A stretch of DNA of 26,704 nt from Gammaproteobacteria bacterium (lineage in GTDB: Bacteria > Pseudomonadota > Gammaproteobacteria > Steroidobacterales > UBA11654). The first letter of the stretch is position 1; each line of letters starts with the position of its first letter. The notes under the pieces are model-generated. The model ran no database searches and was not told the DNA's origin. It was given only the letters and a program-made list of their open reading frames with translations. Positions 1 through 7,439 of this stretch are shown here, in pieces. The position numbers were made by a program, and so were the translations under genes. Location of the stretch: contig DTSX01000090.1 of the NCBI GenBank assembly GCA_012965065.1, positions 1 through 26,704 on the forward strand, read 5' to 3'.

Positions 1-102
1 TGCATCCAATCGTTCTGTTTGGTTAGCGTATTCAGCTTGCAGAGAAAAAGATCCTTGCAGTATAAAAACGAAAATAAACGATAAAAATAGTCTGGTATTC
101 AT
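1..102 (-). CDS. N-terminal fragment of an exported protein (cut by left edge)
   Basis: Thirty-four codons are visible before the window ends. They begin at an ATG (complement of 100-102) and encode a clear Sec signal peptide: basic start (MNTR), a hydrophobic core of Leu, Phe, Ile and Val, then a likely signal peptidase I site after SLQA. The mature part begins EYANQTERLDA, too short to assign a family. The gene follows the M28-like gene on the same strand after about 70 bases that contain an inverted repeat and a good -10 box, so it may have its own promoter. The product is probably periplasmic or outer-membrane; its function is unknown from this piece. Confidence 0.65.
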   Translation of the reverse strand, partial: MNTRLFLSFIFVFILQGSFSLQAEYANQTERLDA

Positions 103-141
103 TTGTCTTTTTTCAATTTTCACCCAATTGTATTAATTTTC

Positions 142-147
142 ATTATA
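142..147 (-). promoter_or_regulatory. Candidate -10 box (TATAAT) for the left-edge exported protein
   Basis: A perfect TATAAT lies on the minus strand about 40 bases upstream of the ATG at 102, a normal leader distance. The -35 region (around 164-171) is poor and falls inside the inverted repeat at 151-176. The call rests on the -10 match and spacing only, in an AT-rich region where chance matches are common. Confidence 0.35.
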
Positions 148-150
148 TTC

Positions 151-176
151 TAAATCTAAATTACAGCTTAGATTTA
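151..176. repeat. Nine-base perfect inverted repeat at the end of the M28-like gene
   Basis: TAAATCTAA (151-159) and TTAGATTTA (168-176) are exact reverse complements separated by 8 bases. The right arm includes the TAA stop of the minus-strand M28-like gene. The stem is AT-rich and no U-run follows on the minus strand, so it is a weak terminator at best. It sits where the -35 of the next gene would be and could be an operator. Either role is inference. Confidence 0.45.
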
Positions 177-1667
177 AAGCCCCTTTATTTGTATCTCCTC
201 ACCATTTGCATTCATTAAATACAAAGTTAAGTCGGTCATTATATCAACTTGCTTCATGAATAATTCAGAACTAAAACTTTCGATGCCTGGTTTAGTTGAC
301 CAATAGCCACTCATACTGGTGCTGATTCCGTAACCGGGTATCTTCATTTTTTGAGCAAGATTACCCATTCCCGTCCACGGGCCTTGACCTCCTCTATCTG
401 GACATAAAACATAGGTTCGTTCTATTTTGTGTTTTTCAACGGAGTATATAGCCTGATCGATCAAATTTTGATTGTCTTGAGTGTAAATATAGGTTTTGTC
501 AGTTGTACCAGAAAGTTTAAATTGATTGCCAAAATCTTTGTACTCCATTTGACCCAAGTGTTCTACTGCCAGTACGGAAACTATTCTACTGCTCAAATTA
601 GCGTGCAGATTAAACCAGTCTATTGAATGCCTTCCAGGCATAAAGTGTTGAGGATCCAGCATAATAAGTATGGTTTTATTTCTCTCACTTATTGGAATTT
701 TATTTATTTGTTCAATGATCTTGATGATGCCAAAGCCACCATTTTCCTGTGTTAAATTTGGCCCATCTGTGTGTGTGGTCAATAGGATGAATTGATCCTT
801 GTCTTCACCAAAATGTTTACCGGGTAAAAAACCCGACAAAAAATACGCTTTTGAATTCTGAACATTGGCTAGAAGCTTCAGATTTGCATATTTACCTTTC
901 AAAGCAGCATCCCTTAGCTCGTTGCCGCTAACTCGATCAACATACAATCCAGGCACACCTATGATTCCTGGCCTAATTAAAGGAAAAGTGTAAATACCTT
1001 CTGCTCTCCCAGGGCTCATGGACAAAATTGCTATAGCACCCAGAGCGCCACTATCTTTCAGATACTCATCTAATTTGGCAAATCTGGTAACGTAATTAAC
1101 TTGATACCAATAATCACCGGTGGAGTCATCGTCCTGAATTTGATGCAAATCCTTGGTCGCATACTCATGCTTGGATATCTGAGAAAATCTTTTGAAAGTA
1201 TTAGGCAGTCCACCGACATCAAAAACAATGATTTTTCCTTTTATAAGATCTTTGGGAGTGTCTTGGTTGAAGTACAACAGTTTGCCTTCCACTCCAGTCT
1301 TCCCGGTAAATCCTGAATAGGCCCAATAAGAAGCAACATCTATTGGTTCACCCTCGACAGTTAAAGTCCATTGATGATCATTGCTTTCGTTTGATGTGTA
1401 CCATCTCTCATACTCAAAAAAGTCCTTAGTGAGACTCTTAATCCCATTGTCTATGAGTTCTTTCTCTAAAAGCTCCACATACTTTTGCCAGGATAAATTC
1501 CCAGCAAAAGTCGGTCCATAACTGTCTTTCAAAAGATGCCATGAATAGACTTCTTCCAGTGTTGGCTTAGGATTTGAGAAAGCTTTGGTTAGGTTCTGAG
1601 TACCAAAGGTTAAGAACAATATAATCAGACAATAAAATATTTTATTGTCATTAGACCGAAAGACCAT
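174..1667 (-). CDS. Exported PA-domain, M28-like putative metallo-hydrolase
   Basis: This 497-residue protein has an N-terminal signal sequence (hydrophobic stretch about residues 9-24). The middle (about 120-270) resembles a protease-associated (PA) insert, and the second half resembles an M28 zinc aminopeptidase. The motif HTDGPNLTQENGG (299-311) stands where M28 enzymes have H-x-D...D-N. The usual Glu-Glu pair is replaced by DPQHF (338-342), the NLD-type motif appears as VEHLGQMEY (368-376), and the C-terminal metal His is not evident. It looks like a divergent subfamily that keeps its own His/Glu pattern rather than a random wreck. Likely periplasmic or secreted; substrate unknown. It follows the DUF2237 gene after 10 bases on the same strand, so the two are probably co-transcribed. 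An acyl-hydrolase or peptidase activity is only a guess. Confidence 0.7.
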   Translation of the reverse strand: MVFRSNDNKIFYCLIILFLTFGTQNLTKAFSNPKPTLEEVYSWHLLKDSYGPTFAGNLSWQKYVELLEKELIDNGIKSLTKDFFEYERWYTSNESNDHQWTLTVEGEPIDVASYWAYSGFTGKTGVEGKLLYFNQDTPKDLIKGKIIVFDVGGLPNTFKRFSQISKHEYATKDLHQIQDDDSTGDYWYQVNYVTRFAKLDEYLKDSGALGAIAILSMSPGRAEGIYTFPLIRPGIIGVPGLYVDRVSGNELRDAALKGKYANLKLLANVQNSKAYFLSGFLPGKHFGEDKDQFILLTTHTDGPNLTQENGGFGIIKIIEQINKIPISERNKTILIMLDPQHFMPGRHSIDWFNLHANLSSRIVSVLAVEHLGQMEYKDFGNQFKLSGTTDKTYIYTQDNQNLIDQAIYSVEKHKIERTYVLCPDRGGQGPWTGMGNLAQKMKIPGYGISTSMSGYWSTKPGIESFSSELFMKQVDIMTDLTLYLMNANGEEIQIKGL

Positions 1668-1677
1668 TTCTTGAAAC

Positions 1678-2049
1678 TCAGTTTAAATCAATAGCAAATC
1701 GTTTCAGATCCTTGATGTCTATATATTCAAGTGCCCCTTGGTGAGTGGCGGACAATACAACTTTTGGAGCAGAATTGGCCTGCAAAGCCTCTTGCCATCT
1801 TGGGGCGCATAAACACCATTGGTTTCCAGGCTTTAACCCGATAAAACCAATTGCTGGAATTGACGTTGATAAATCGTTTCCAGCGGAGGCACTGTATTCA
1901 AGAAATTCCTTGGTAACGATTGTACAAACGGTATGGCTACCAACATCATCATCAGCGGTATCACAACAACCATTCCTAAAAAATCCTGTGAGTGGAGTAC
2001 TACTGCACTCTCTTAAAGGTTCACCGAAGACATTTATGGATTCTTTCAT
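1678..2049 (-). CDS. DUF2237 family protein
   Basis: A 123-residue cytosolic protein with the pattern I associate with DUF2237 (COG3651): NVFGEPLREC near the start, TGFFRNGCC (21-29), DVGSHTVC (35-42), and the signature GLKPGNQWCLCAPRWQEA (71-88), followed by an A-T-H-Q-G-A-L-E segment. It has conserved cysteines at 15, 28, 29, 42, 79 and 81, which suggests metal binding or redox sensitivity; that is inference. No function is established for the family as far as I know. It lies between the O-methyltransferase (38-base gap) and the M28-like gene (10-base gap), all on the minus strand. Length and motifs look complete. Confidence 0.88.
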   Translation of the reverse strand: MKESINVFGEPLRECSSTPLTGFFRNGCCDTADDDVGSHTVCTIVTKEFLEYSASAGNDLSTSIPAIGFIGLKPGNQWCLCAPRWQEALQANSAPKVVLSATHQGALEYIDIKDLKRFAIDLN

Positions 2050-2087
2050 TTCACAGTCCTATTCCCATTACGCATACAGACAAATTT

Positions 2088-2750
2088 TCATTTCTTTCTA
2101 GCAATTGTCAAGCCGTCACCAATGGGTACCATACTAATGTCCACTCTTGGATCATCCAGGAGCTCTAGATTAAGGTTGCGAATTGCTGTTGTATTGTGAT
2201 CCTGATATTCCTCGTCTGCAACTGCTCCACCCCAAAGAACATTGTCAAACAGTATAACTCCATTTTTTCTCAGAAGTTTTAAAGACAGCTCATAATAAAT
2301 AGGGTAGTTAACCTTATCTGCATCGATAAACACAAAATCGATGGCTCCTTTATGTGAATTATTTTGCACCAGGGATTGCAGAATATCCTGAGCATCACCG
2401 ATTCTAAGGTCAATTAAATGGTCAACCTTTGCTTGCTGCCAAAAATCCCGTGCGATTGCAGTTGCCACTGGATCCCTGTCAATCGCGATAATTTTTCCAT
2501 CACTCAATGCCAAGGCACAAACCAGTGTACTGTAGCCGGTGTAGGTCCCTATCTCTATTAAACGCGTTGCAGCCATTATTTTTACTAGGAGTGCCATAAA
2601 TTGTCCCTGCTCTGGGGCAATTTGCATATTTGCACCAGGTAGAGTCGCAGTTGCTACTCTTAGATTCTTGAGTACTGGAGGTTCTCTCAGGGAGACCGAT
2701 AGTAAATACTCGTATAACTTCTGGTCAAGTTGTATGGTTTTATTGCTCAA
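2088..2750 (-). CDS. SAM-dependent O-methyltransferase (caffeoyl-CoA OMT-like family)
   Basis: The 220-residue product has a Rossmann methyltransferase fold of the Methyltransf_3 / class I O-methyltransferase type. Motif I is IEIGTYTGYST (65-75), an acidic AIDRD (89-93) ends beta-2, FIDADK (141-146) includes the metal/catalytic Asp region, and FDNVLWGG (168-175) is the second metal-binding segment. The family methylates catechol-like hydroxyls with a divalent cation; the bacterial substrate here is unknown. The start is TTG at 2748-2750, supported by AAAGGA seven bases upstream; no in-frame ATG fits the conserved N-terminus better. The Shine-Dalgarno sequence lies in the last codons of the 33-residue micro-ORF, so translational coupling is likely. 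Confidence 0.88.
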   Translation of the reverse strand: MSNKTIQLDQKLYEYLLSVSLREPPVLKNLRVATATLPGANMQIAPEQGQFMALLVKIMAATRLIEIGTYTGYSTLVCALALSDGKIIAIDRDPVATAIARDFWQQAKVDHLIDLRIGDAQDILQSLVQNNSHKGAIDFVFIDADKVNYPIYYELSLKLLRKNGVILFDNVLWGGAVADEEYQDHNTTAIRNLNLELLDDPRVDISMVPIGDGLTIARKK

Positions 2751-2754
2751 GAAA

Positions 2755-2856
2755 TTATCCTTTTGTAGTGAGTGTAAAAATAAAAATTAAGATGAGAATG
2801 ACCAGAAAGATCAATGCGATTGTGGAGGAAATCAACCAATATTTTCTATTTCTCAT
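2755..2856 (-). CDS. 33-residue single-span membrane micro-protein
   Basis: The ORF starts at ATG (complement of 2854-2856), has 33 codons and ends with TAA at 2755-2757, four bases before the TTG start of the O-methyltransferase. The peptide has a basic, aromatic N-terminus (MRNRKYW) followed by a long hydrophobic stretch of Ile, Leu, Phe and Val and a short polar tail (TTKG): a classic single transmembrane segment with the N-terminus in the cytoplasm. There is no strong ribosome binding site, which lowers confidence. It lies directly after tRNA-Lys, and its last codons carry the Shine-Dalgarno sequence of the methyltransferase gene, so it may be a leader ORF for that gene. No family recognised. 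Confidence 0.5.
   Translation of the reverse strand: MRNRKYWLISSTIALIFLVILILIFIFTLTTKG
2758..2763 (-). promoter_or_regulatory. Shine-Dalgarno (AAAGGA) fixing the TTG start of the O-methyltransferase
   Basis: AAAGGA on the minus strand is followed by seven bases and then TTG at 2750. It overlaps the last sense codons of the upstream micro-ORF, so ribosomes finishing that ORF would stop at the initiation site. Confidence 0.6.
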
Positions 2857-2866
2857 TTAAAAAATA

Positions 2867-2942
2867 TGGTGGGCCGTGAAGGATTCGAACCTTCGACCAA
2901 CTGGTTAAAAGCCAGCTGCTCTACCAACTGAGCTAACGGCCC
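2867..2942 (-). tRNA. tRNA-Lys (anticodon TTT)
   Basis: A 76-base cloverleaf including an encoded CCA. The acceptor stem GGGCCGT pairs with ACGGCCC, and the discriminator base is A. The D-loop contains AGCTCAGTTGGTAGAGC, the anticodon stem-loop GCTGG-CTTTTAA-CCAGT reads TTT, and the T-arm has the standard GGTTCGAATCC. It lies downstream of queC on the same strand, matching the known gammaproteobacterial order cpoB-queE-queC-tRNA-Lys. UUU anticodons read both Lys codons. Confidence 0.98.
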
Positions 2943-2965
2943 AACTAAGCATGAAATTGCGAAGA

Positions 2966-2993
2966 ATAATACCTTATGGTTGCTAAATAAAAA
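2966..2993 (-). promoter_or_regulatory. Candidate promoter for tRNA-Lys
   Basis: On the minus strand, TTTTTA (2988-2993) is followed after 16 bases by TATTAT (2966-2971), about 23 bases before the tRNA 5' end. The -10 box is good and the -35 weak. The tRNA could instead be processed from a queC read-through transcript. Confidence 0.35.
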
Positions 2994-3015
2994 ACTCATT
3001 TAATTCTAAAAACTT

Positions 3016-3684
3016 TTAAACATAGTCAATTTTATCTTCGATCTGCACCTCTTTAAAAGCTTGCATTCTAAGTCTACATGCATCACAAACACCACAAGAT
3101 CTCCCAGCTTGAGTTATTTGATAGCAGGAAACCGTTTTAGAAAAATCTACGCCATTTTCCTGTCCCAATAAGATGATCTCGGCTTTAGTTAAATGGATCA
3201 AAGGTGTCTTTACAAGAATTGCATTCCCTTCTACAGTTTTTTTGGTGGCAAGATTAACCAAGTCTTGCAGGGCTGTTATGTATTCCGGTCTACAATCTGG
3301 GTAACCGGAGTAATCAACAGCATTCACTCCTGAATAAATATATTTTGCGCCAATCGCCTCACTCCATGCGAGAGCAAGTGAGAAAAAAATAGTATTCCTA
3401 GCTGGTACATAAGTGATTGGTATACCTGTAGCTTCACTCTCAGGAATAGAATAGGTTTTATCAGTCAAAGCTGAACCACCAAAATGAGTTAAATCAAAGG
3501 TGAGAATTTTATGTTCCAATACACCTAGATGTTCGGCAACTGACTGTGCTGCTTGCAGTTCATATTGATTCCTTTGCCCGTAATCAATACTCAGTGCAAA
3601 ACAATTACAAGCATTGGATTTTGCGACGGCCAAAGCCGTGGCAGAATCCATTCCTCCAGATAGCAACACAACAGCTTTAGCCAT
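3016..3684 (-). CDS. queC: 7-cyano-7-deazaguanine synthase QueC
   Basis: QueC converts 7-carboxy-7-deazaguanine to preQ0 using ATP and ammonia, in the cytosolic queuosine pathway. The 222-residue protein has the PP-loop ATP pyrophosphatase motif SGGMDS (9-14), the substrate segment SIDYGQRNQYE (32-42), and the zinc site C187, C197, C200, C203 (GRSCGVCDACRLR). Length is normal for the family. It starts four bases after queE ends, in one operon with lptFG-cpoB-queE. Everything expected of an active enzyme is present. Confidence 0.97.
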   Translation of the reverse strand: MAKAVVLLSGGMDSATALAVAKSNACNCFALSIDYGQRNQYELQAAQSVAEHLGVLEHKILTFDLTHFGGSALTDKTYSIPESEATGIPITYVPARNTIFFSLALAWSEAIGAKYIYSGVNAVDYSGYPDCRPEYITALQDLVNLATKKTVEGNAILVKTPLIHLTKAEIILLGQENGVDFSKTVSCYQITQAGRSCGVCDACRLRMQAFKEVQIEDKIDYV

Positions 3685-3688
3685 AGTT

Positions 3689-4339
3689 TTATCTTCCAGG
3701 TTGGTTATTCCATAAAATTTTATGGATTTGCATCTGAAACCTAATAGGCAATTGATCTGTCAATATCCATTCAGCTAGGTCTCTTGGGTCTATTGATTCA
3801 GCACATGGAGAGAACAATATTGGACATTTCTCACTAATCTTATATTGCTCGATGATCTCTTTAGACCATTGGTAGTCTTCTCGGCTGCAAATTACAATTT
3901 TCAGTTCATCGGTTTGTTTAAGCAATTCCAGATTTTCCCATCTGTTTTTTGTTGCTTCACCGGAATCAGGGGTTTTAATATCCATGATGATTTTGACCCT
4001 CTCATCAACCTCTTTCAAACTTATAGAACCTCCGGTTTCAAGGCTTACCTGAAAATCTAGATCAGCCAAGTCTTTGAGCAGCTTTTTTGAGTTTGCTTGT
4101 GCCAAAGGCTCGCCGCCCGTAACACACACATCTTTACAATTGAACTTTGTGACTTGGCGAATAATATCTTCAAATAGCATCACTTCACCACCGTGGAAAG
4201 CATAGCTTGTGTCACAGTACTGACATCTTAGGGGACATCCGGTTAGACGAATAAATACAGTTGGGAGTCCAACTTTTGATGTTTCCCCCTGTATAGAGAA
4301 AAAGATCTCAGTAATTCTTAAACTCATTTTTTCAGGCAT
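3689..4339 (-). CDS. queE: 7-carboxy-7-deazaguanine synthase QueE (radical SAM)
   Basis: QueE is the radical SAM enzyme that rearranges 6-carboxy-tetrahydropterin to 7-carboxy-7-deazaguanine, the step before QueC. The protein has 216 residues. The [4Fe-4S] motif is C35-x3-C39-x2-C42 (TGCPLRCQYCDT), preceded by SIQGETSKVGLPTVFIRL, and VTGGEPLAQ (113-121) is the glycine-rich SAM-contact motif. The start at 4339 lies three bases after the cpoB stop; an alternative ATG four codons in (4327) is equally close to family starts, and neither has a clear ribosome binding site. Together with queC it supplies preQ0 for tRNA queuosine; queD and queF are not in the window. Confidence 0.96.
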   Translation of the reverse strand: MPEKMSLRITEIFFSIQGETSKVGLPTVFIRLTGCPLRCQYCDTSYAFHGGEVMLFEDIIRQVTKFNCKDVCVTGGEPLAQANSKKLLKDLADLDFQVSLETGGSISLKEVDERVKIIMDIKTPDSGEATKNRWENLELLKQTDELKIVICSREDYQWSKEIIEQYKISEKCPILFSPCAESIDPRDLAEWILTDQLPIRFQMQIHKILWNNQPGR

Positions 4340-4342
4340 GTG

Positions 4343-5095
4343 CTATTTTTCATTCGAGTTGATTGTTTTTAACTTTTGAACAGCCAAGCGAGCAACTGAT
4401 GTATTTGGGTATTGGTTCATTACTAGATTTAAAATCCGCTTTGCTTGCTCAAAATTACCCAATTCAAAATGACAAAAACCAGACTTCAGAATTGTTTCAG
4501 GTATTTTCCCTGAATCAGGAAACTGTATTTGTATACTCTCAAACTCTTCTAACGCATATGCAAATAATCTTTGAGCATAATATGTCTCTGCCAACCAGTA
4601 TTTGGCATCATCAATAAACTCACTTTCCTGATACAACTCAGTGAACGTGACAAATGAATTCCTTGCTGCTTCGTAATCTCCCTCTTTTAACAATTCAAAA
4701 GCAGCTTGAAAATCTTCTCTAGCCAATTGGTTCTTTGCATTATTTTGATTAACTATCTTTATGCCGATCTCTTCTTTGCTTGCCAAAGCAATTTGCAACT
4801 CAACAACTGTTGTTTCCAACTTGTTAATTTTTGAAGTTAGCTGATCAAAGGTCTTTGCATTTTCATTGGACAACTTAGTTATATTTAAGGTGATGAATTC
4901 TAGATTTTTTTCGATGTCTTGTAGAACTCTTCGTTCTTCTGTTTGCAGTTCTTGCTCCTCAGTTTTTAGTGGTTCTTGCTCTTCAGGGAAAGTATTTTTC
5001 TGAAATATGAGAGTTTTTTCGATTGTGCCACATCCTGAAAGCAGAATGAAACACATAAATAATAGGGCTTTTAATCTGGCCTTTTTACTTAACAC
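4343..5095 (-). CDS. cpoB: CpoB/YbgF-like TPR protein, here a lipoprotein
   Basis: CpoB links peptidoglycan synthesis with Tol-Pal driven outer-membrane constriction in Gammaproteobacteria. This 250-residue version has a signal sequence ending in the lipobox LLSGC (Cys22), so it should be lipid-anchored, whereas the well-studied CpoB is a soluble periplasmic protein. Residues about 38-100 are rich in Glu, Lys and Leu heptads (coiled coil, trimerisation in CpoB). Residues about 128-245 hold three tetratricopeptide-like repeats, including the family's typical KYWLAETYYAQRLFAYALEEF. The start is GTG at 5093-5095. It sits after lptG and before queE; tolB and pal, the usual upstream neighbours, are missing here. 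Other TPR lipoproteins (BamD-like) are possible, but the queE-queC context supports CpoB. Confidence 0.85.
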   Translation of the reverse strand: MLSKKARLKALLFMCFILLSGCGTIEKTLIFQKNTFPEEQEPLKTEEQELQTEERRVLQDIEKNLEFITLNITKLSNENAKTFDQLTSKINKLETTVVELQIALASKEEIGIKIVNQNNAKNQLAREDFQAAFELLKEGDYEAARNSFVTFTELYQESEFIDDAKYWLAETYYAQRLFAYALEEFESIQIQFPDSGKIPETILKSGFCHFELGNFEQAKRILNLVMNQYPNTSVARLAVQKLKTINSNEK

Positions 5096-5113
5096 AATTT
5101 CAGATGCCCTACA

Positions 5114-6184
5114 CTATCTATGAATTATTCTAAAGACGGAAAAGACAGCAATAGATAGCAAAAGAGTTGGCAGCCATCCTACCAATATTGGATTAATATC
5201 ATAAACTTGTGAACTCTCGACTAATGTGTTTTCAATGAGAAAGTATACCAGGCCAATAATAACACCCAATAGAATCCGGTATCCGGTGCCCTTTTCTCTC
5301 AAGAATCCCAATGAAAAAGGAAGCGCCAATAAACACATAAAAGGCAGTGCGAATAAGGATGCAATTCTTGATTGAAAGGCTGTACTGTAGAGATTGGAAT
5401 CAAGCCCATTACTTTTCAGGTAGTTGACAAATCTATAGAGTTCAATAATGTTCAAATTCTCCGGCTTGACTACTGTCAAGCTCACTAAGTCTCTATCCAG
5501 TTTTGTTTTTTCTATTTTGTATCGAGAATATTCTTGTGAGATTCCTTTGTCATTGAATACAGTCTCTTTTAAATTACTCAGTATCCACTGATTGTCATCG
5601 TCAATGCCTGCAGAAGATGCTCTGGAAATTTTCCATAATTGGGAAAGTGTTTTCAGTTCATAGATAGTAACATTTCCAAAGCTTTTATTTTCTTCCAACA
5701 AATTGATATTGATTATTTTATTGCCTTCCTTAAGCCATATCCCTCCTGTCTTACCCAGGCTTGAATACTGAAATTTACTGATGGTTCGGTATTGATCAGC
5801 ATATCGTTCCATTGAAGGCGAGATATACTCTCCCAAACTCACGGTAAAGAAACACAATATTAACCCAGAAGAGAATACTGAAATGCCCAGTCTTTGAAGT
5901 GATAACCCAGATGAAAGCAGGACAATGAGCTCACGATTTTTACTCAATAAACCAAGTCCTAACAGACTGCCAATGAGAATGATAATTGGCATTAATTGAA
6001 AAATTGAGCTGGGTAGTTTTAATAGCGTATATTGAATGGCTTGATTAACACCGTAATCACCGGTTCCAATGTCGTTTATTTGGCCTACAAAATCAACAAA
6101 GCCTGAAAGCGCTACAAACACGAATAACACAATTAAAGTCATCTCTAAAATGGCTCTAAAAATATACCAATCAAACAATTTCAA
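5114..6184 (-). CDS. lptG: LPS export ABC transporter permease LptG
   Basis: LptG pairs with LptF and the LptB ATPase to extract LPS from the inner membrane and feed it to the LptC-LptA bridge. The 356-residue protein has three N-terminal membrane spans (start to about residue 115), a periplasmic beta-jellyroll domain (about 130-265) and three C-terminal spans (about 272-354). N-terminal features such as DWYIFRAIL and the coupling region SKNRELIVLLSSGLSLQRLG are typical. Its ATG overlaps the lptF stop by four bases, so the two are translationally coupled. Confidence 0.96.
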   Translation of the reverse strand: MKLFDWYIFRAILEMTLIVLFVFVALSGFVDFVGQINDIGTGDYGVNQAIQYTLLKLPSSIFQLMPIIILIGSLLGLGLLSKNRELIVLLSSGLSLQRLGISVFSSGLILCFFTVSLGEYISPSMERYADQYRTISKFQYSSLGKTGGIWLKEGNKIININLLEENKSFGNVTIYELKTLSQLWKISRASSAGIDDDNQWILSNLKETVFNDKGISQEYSRYKIEKTKLDRDLVSLTVVKPENLNIIELYRFVNYLKSNGLDSNLYSTAFQSRIASLFALPFMCLLALPFSLGFLREKGTGYRILLGVIIGLVYFLIENTLVESSQVYDINPILVGWLPTLLLSIAVFSVFRIIHR

Positions 6185-7269
6185 TCTTCTTTCTCCCCAG
6201 AAAATACACGTTCAAAAACCCTATAATTAATTGATAACATTACAATACCGACCATTAGCGCAATCAAATGTATCCACCACAACCCATAAATCTCCGGTGT
6301 AACTCCTTGTTCAAGCCAAACCCTAGCAACACCTAAACAATTGACGTAAATCATATAGATTAGGATTCCAAGAATAAGTCCGGTATATCGACTGTCCCTA
6401 GGTGAACTTTTACTTAAGGGTATTGCCATAAAAACCAAAATTATCAAAGCTATAGCTGGGGAAATTCTCCACTGAACCTCAGCCTTTGCTTCAAGCGAGT
6501 TTTTCTCAAATAAAGTTCTAAATGGTTCTGATGATAAATCAATTTTTTTGTTTTGATCTACTTTGCTCGACAGTGGTAGTTGATGTTCAGAAAATTCTAA
6601 AATTCTGAAATCTAAATCTCCAGGTGTACCCTCATATTGATAGCCGTTATAAAAAACCAATACATTTCCAGTACTTTTAGTACTGAGAATCTCTGCGGTT
6701 TCAGAAACGATTACATTGACATTATTTCGAAGTTCTTGTTGAACGAAAACATTAGTTAATTTATCGTCTTCTGATCGATCTTCAGAATACATAACAGAGC
6801 CATTGTTTAAAGTAACAAAACGGCCTGGCTCAAGAAAATCAATTCCAAGATTTAACATTGCATTTTGTCTCGATAAATCCATGTTTTTTCTTGCATCGGG
6901 TGCTAAATAAGTTGAAATCAAACCCAAAACAAAAGCCAACAATAAAGTAGGTAATAATAAAGGGCGATACAGTGATAAAGGCCCTACTCCAGAAGCCATA
7001 ATTGCTGCCATTTCGCTATCTTTGTAGAGTCTCCCAAAAACTAACAAAATGGCTAAAAATGTACTGAGAGGCAGCAATATTGTTAGATACTCGACAGATG
7101 AGTACAAAAGCAACTCAGCTATCACACCTCCAGAAAGGTTTCCAGAAGCAGCATCCCCCAAAATTTTTGCAAACTGATTGGTTACTAGAATGGCGAGTAA
7201 AATCAATGTAACGCCCAACCATGCCTGGGCAACTTCCCTGAAAAGGTATTGGTTGATTATTTTTCGCAT
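6181..7269 (-). CDS. lptF: LPS export ABC transporter permease LptF
   Basis: The partner permease of LptG in the LptB2FG complex. The 362 residues show the same plan: three spans, a periplasmic domain, three spans. YLFREVAQAWLGV at the start and the cytoplasmic segment GRLYKDSEMAAIMASGVGPLSLYRPLL (about 78-105) match the LptF/YjgP pattern; the latter contains the coupling helix that contacts LptB. It is the first gene of a minus-strand run lptF-lptG-cpoB-queE-queC and faces pepA across about 170 AT-rich bases. This divergence from pepA-holC-valS is the classical gammaproteobacterial order. Confidence 0.96.
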   Translation of the reverse strand: MRKIINQYLFREVAQAWLGVTLILLAILVTNQFAKILGDAASGNLSGGVIAELLLYSSVEYLTILLPLSTFLAILLVFGRLYKDSEMAAIMASGVGPLSLYRPLLLPTLLLAFVLGLISTYLAPDARKNMDLSRQNAMLNLGIDFLEPGRFVTLNNGSVMYSEDRSEDDKLTNVFVQQELRNNVNVIVSETAEILSTKSTGNVLVFYNGYQYEGTPGDLDFRILEFSEHQLPLSSKVDQNKKIDLSSEPFRTLFEKNSLEAKAEVQWRISPAIALIILVFMAIPLSKSSPRDSRYTGLILGILIYMIYVNCLGVARVWLEQGVTPEIYGLWWIHLIALMVGIVMLSINYRVFERVFSGEKED

Positions 7270-7439
7270 AAATAGAGATTTCTTTTAATCAATAAATAAG
7301 ATTCATACTTATATTTTTATCCCGTTATCATTTACACTACACACAAGATAAAAAAATTACTAGATTGATTCATTTTTCAATAAAATGATCCAATCATCTG
7401 TTGTTTTAAATTTTATTTTTTTAATTTAGGAAGGGGTAG
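7270..7439. promoter_or_regulatory. Divergent intergenic region lptF / pepA
   Basis: About 170 AT-rich bases that must hold the promoters of both the lptF operon and the pepA operon. I could not place a confident -35/-10 pair on either strand. The strongest recognisable signal is AGGAAGGGG (7428-7436), the ribosome binding site of pepA. No hairpin or coding potential seen. Confidence 0.5.

Noticed and set aside
1678..2101. Plus-strand open frame opposite the DUF2237 gene (1745-2101)
   Set aside because: The minus frame carries the DUF2237 family signature; the opposite frame shows no recognisable domain and no ribosome binding site.
7331..7393. Promoter for pepA (TTTACA or TTGATT as -35)
   Set aside because: No -10 box at suitable spacing; TAAAAT after TTGATT is only 10 bases away.
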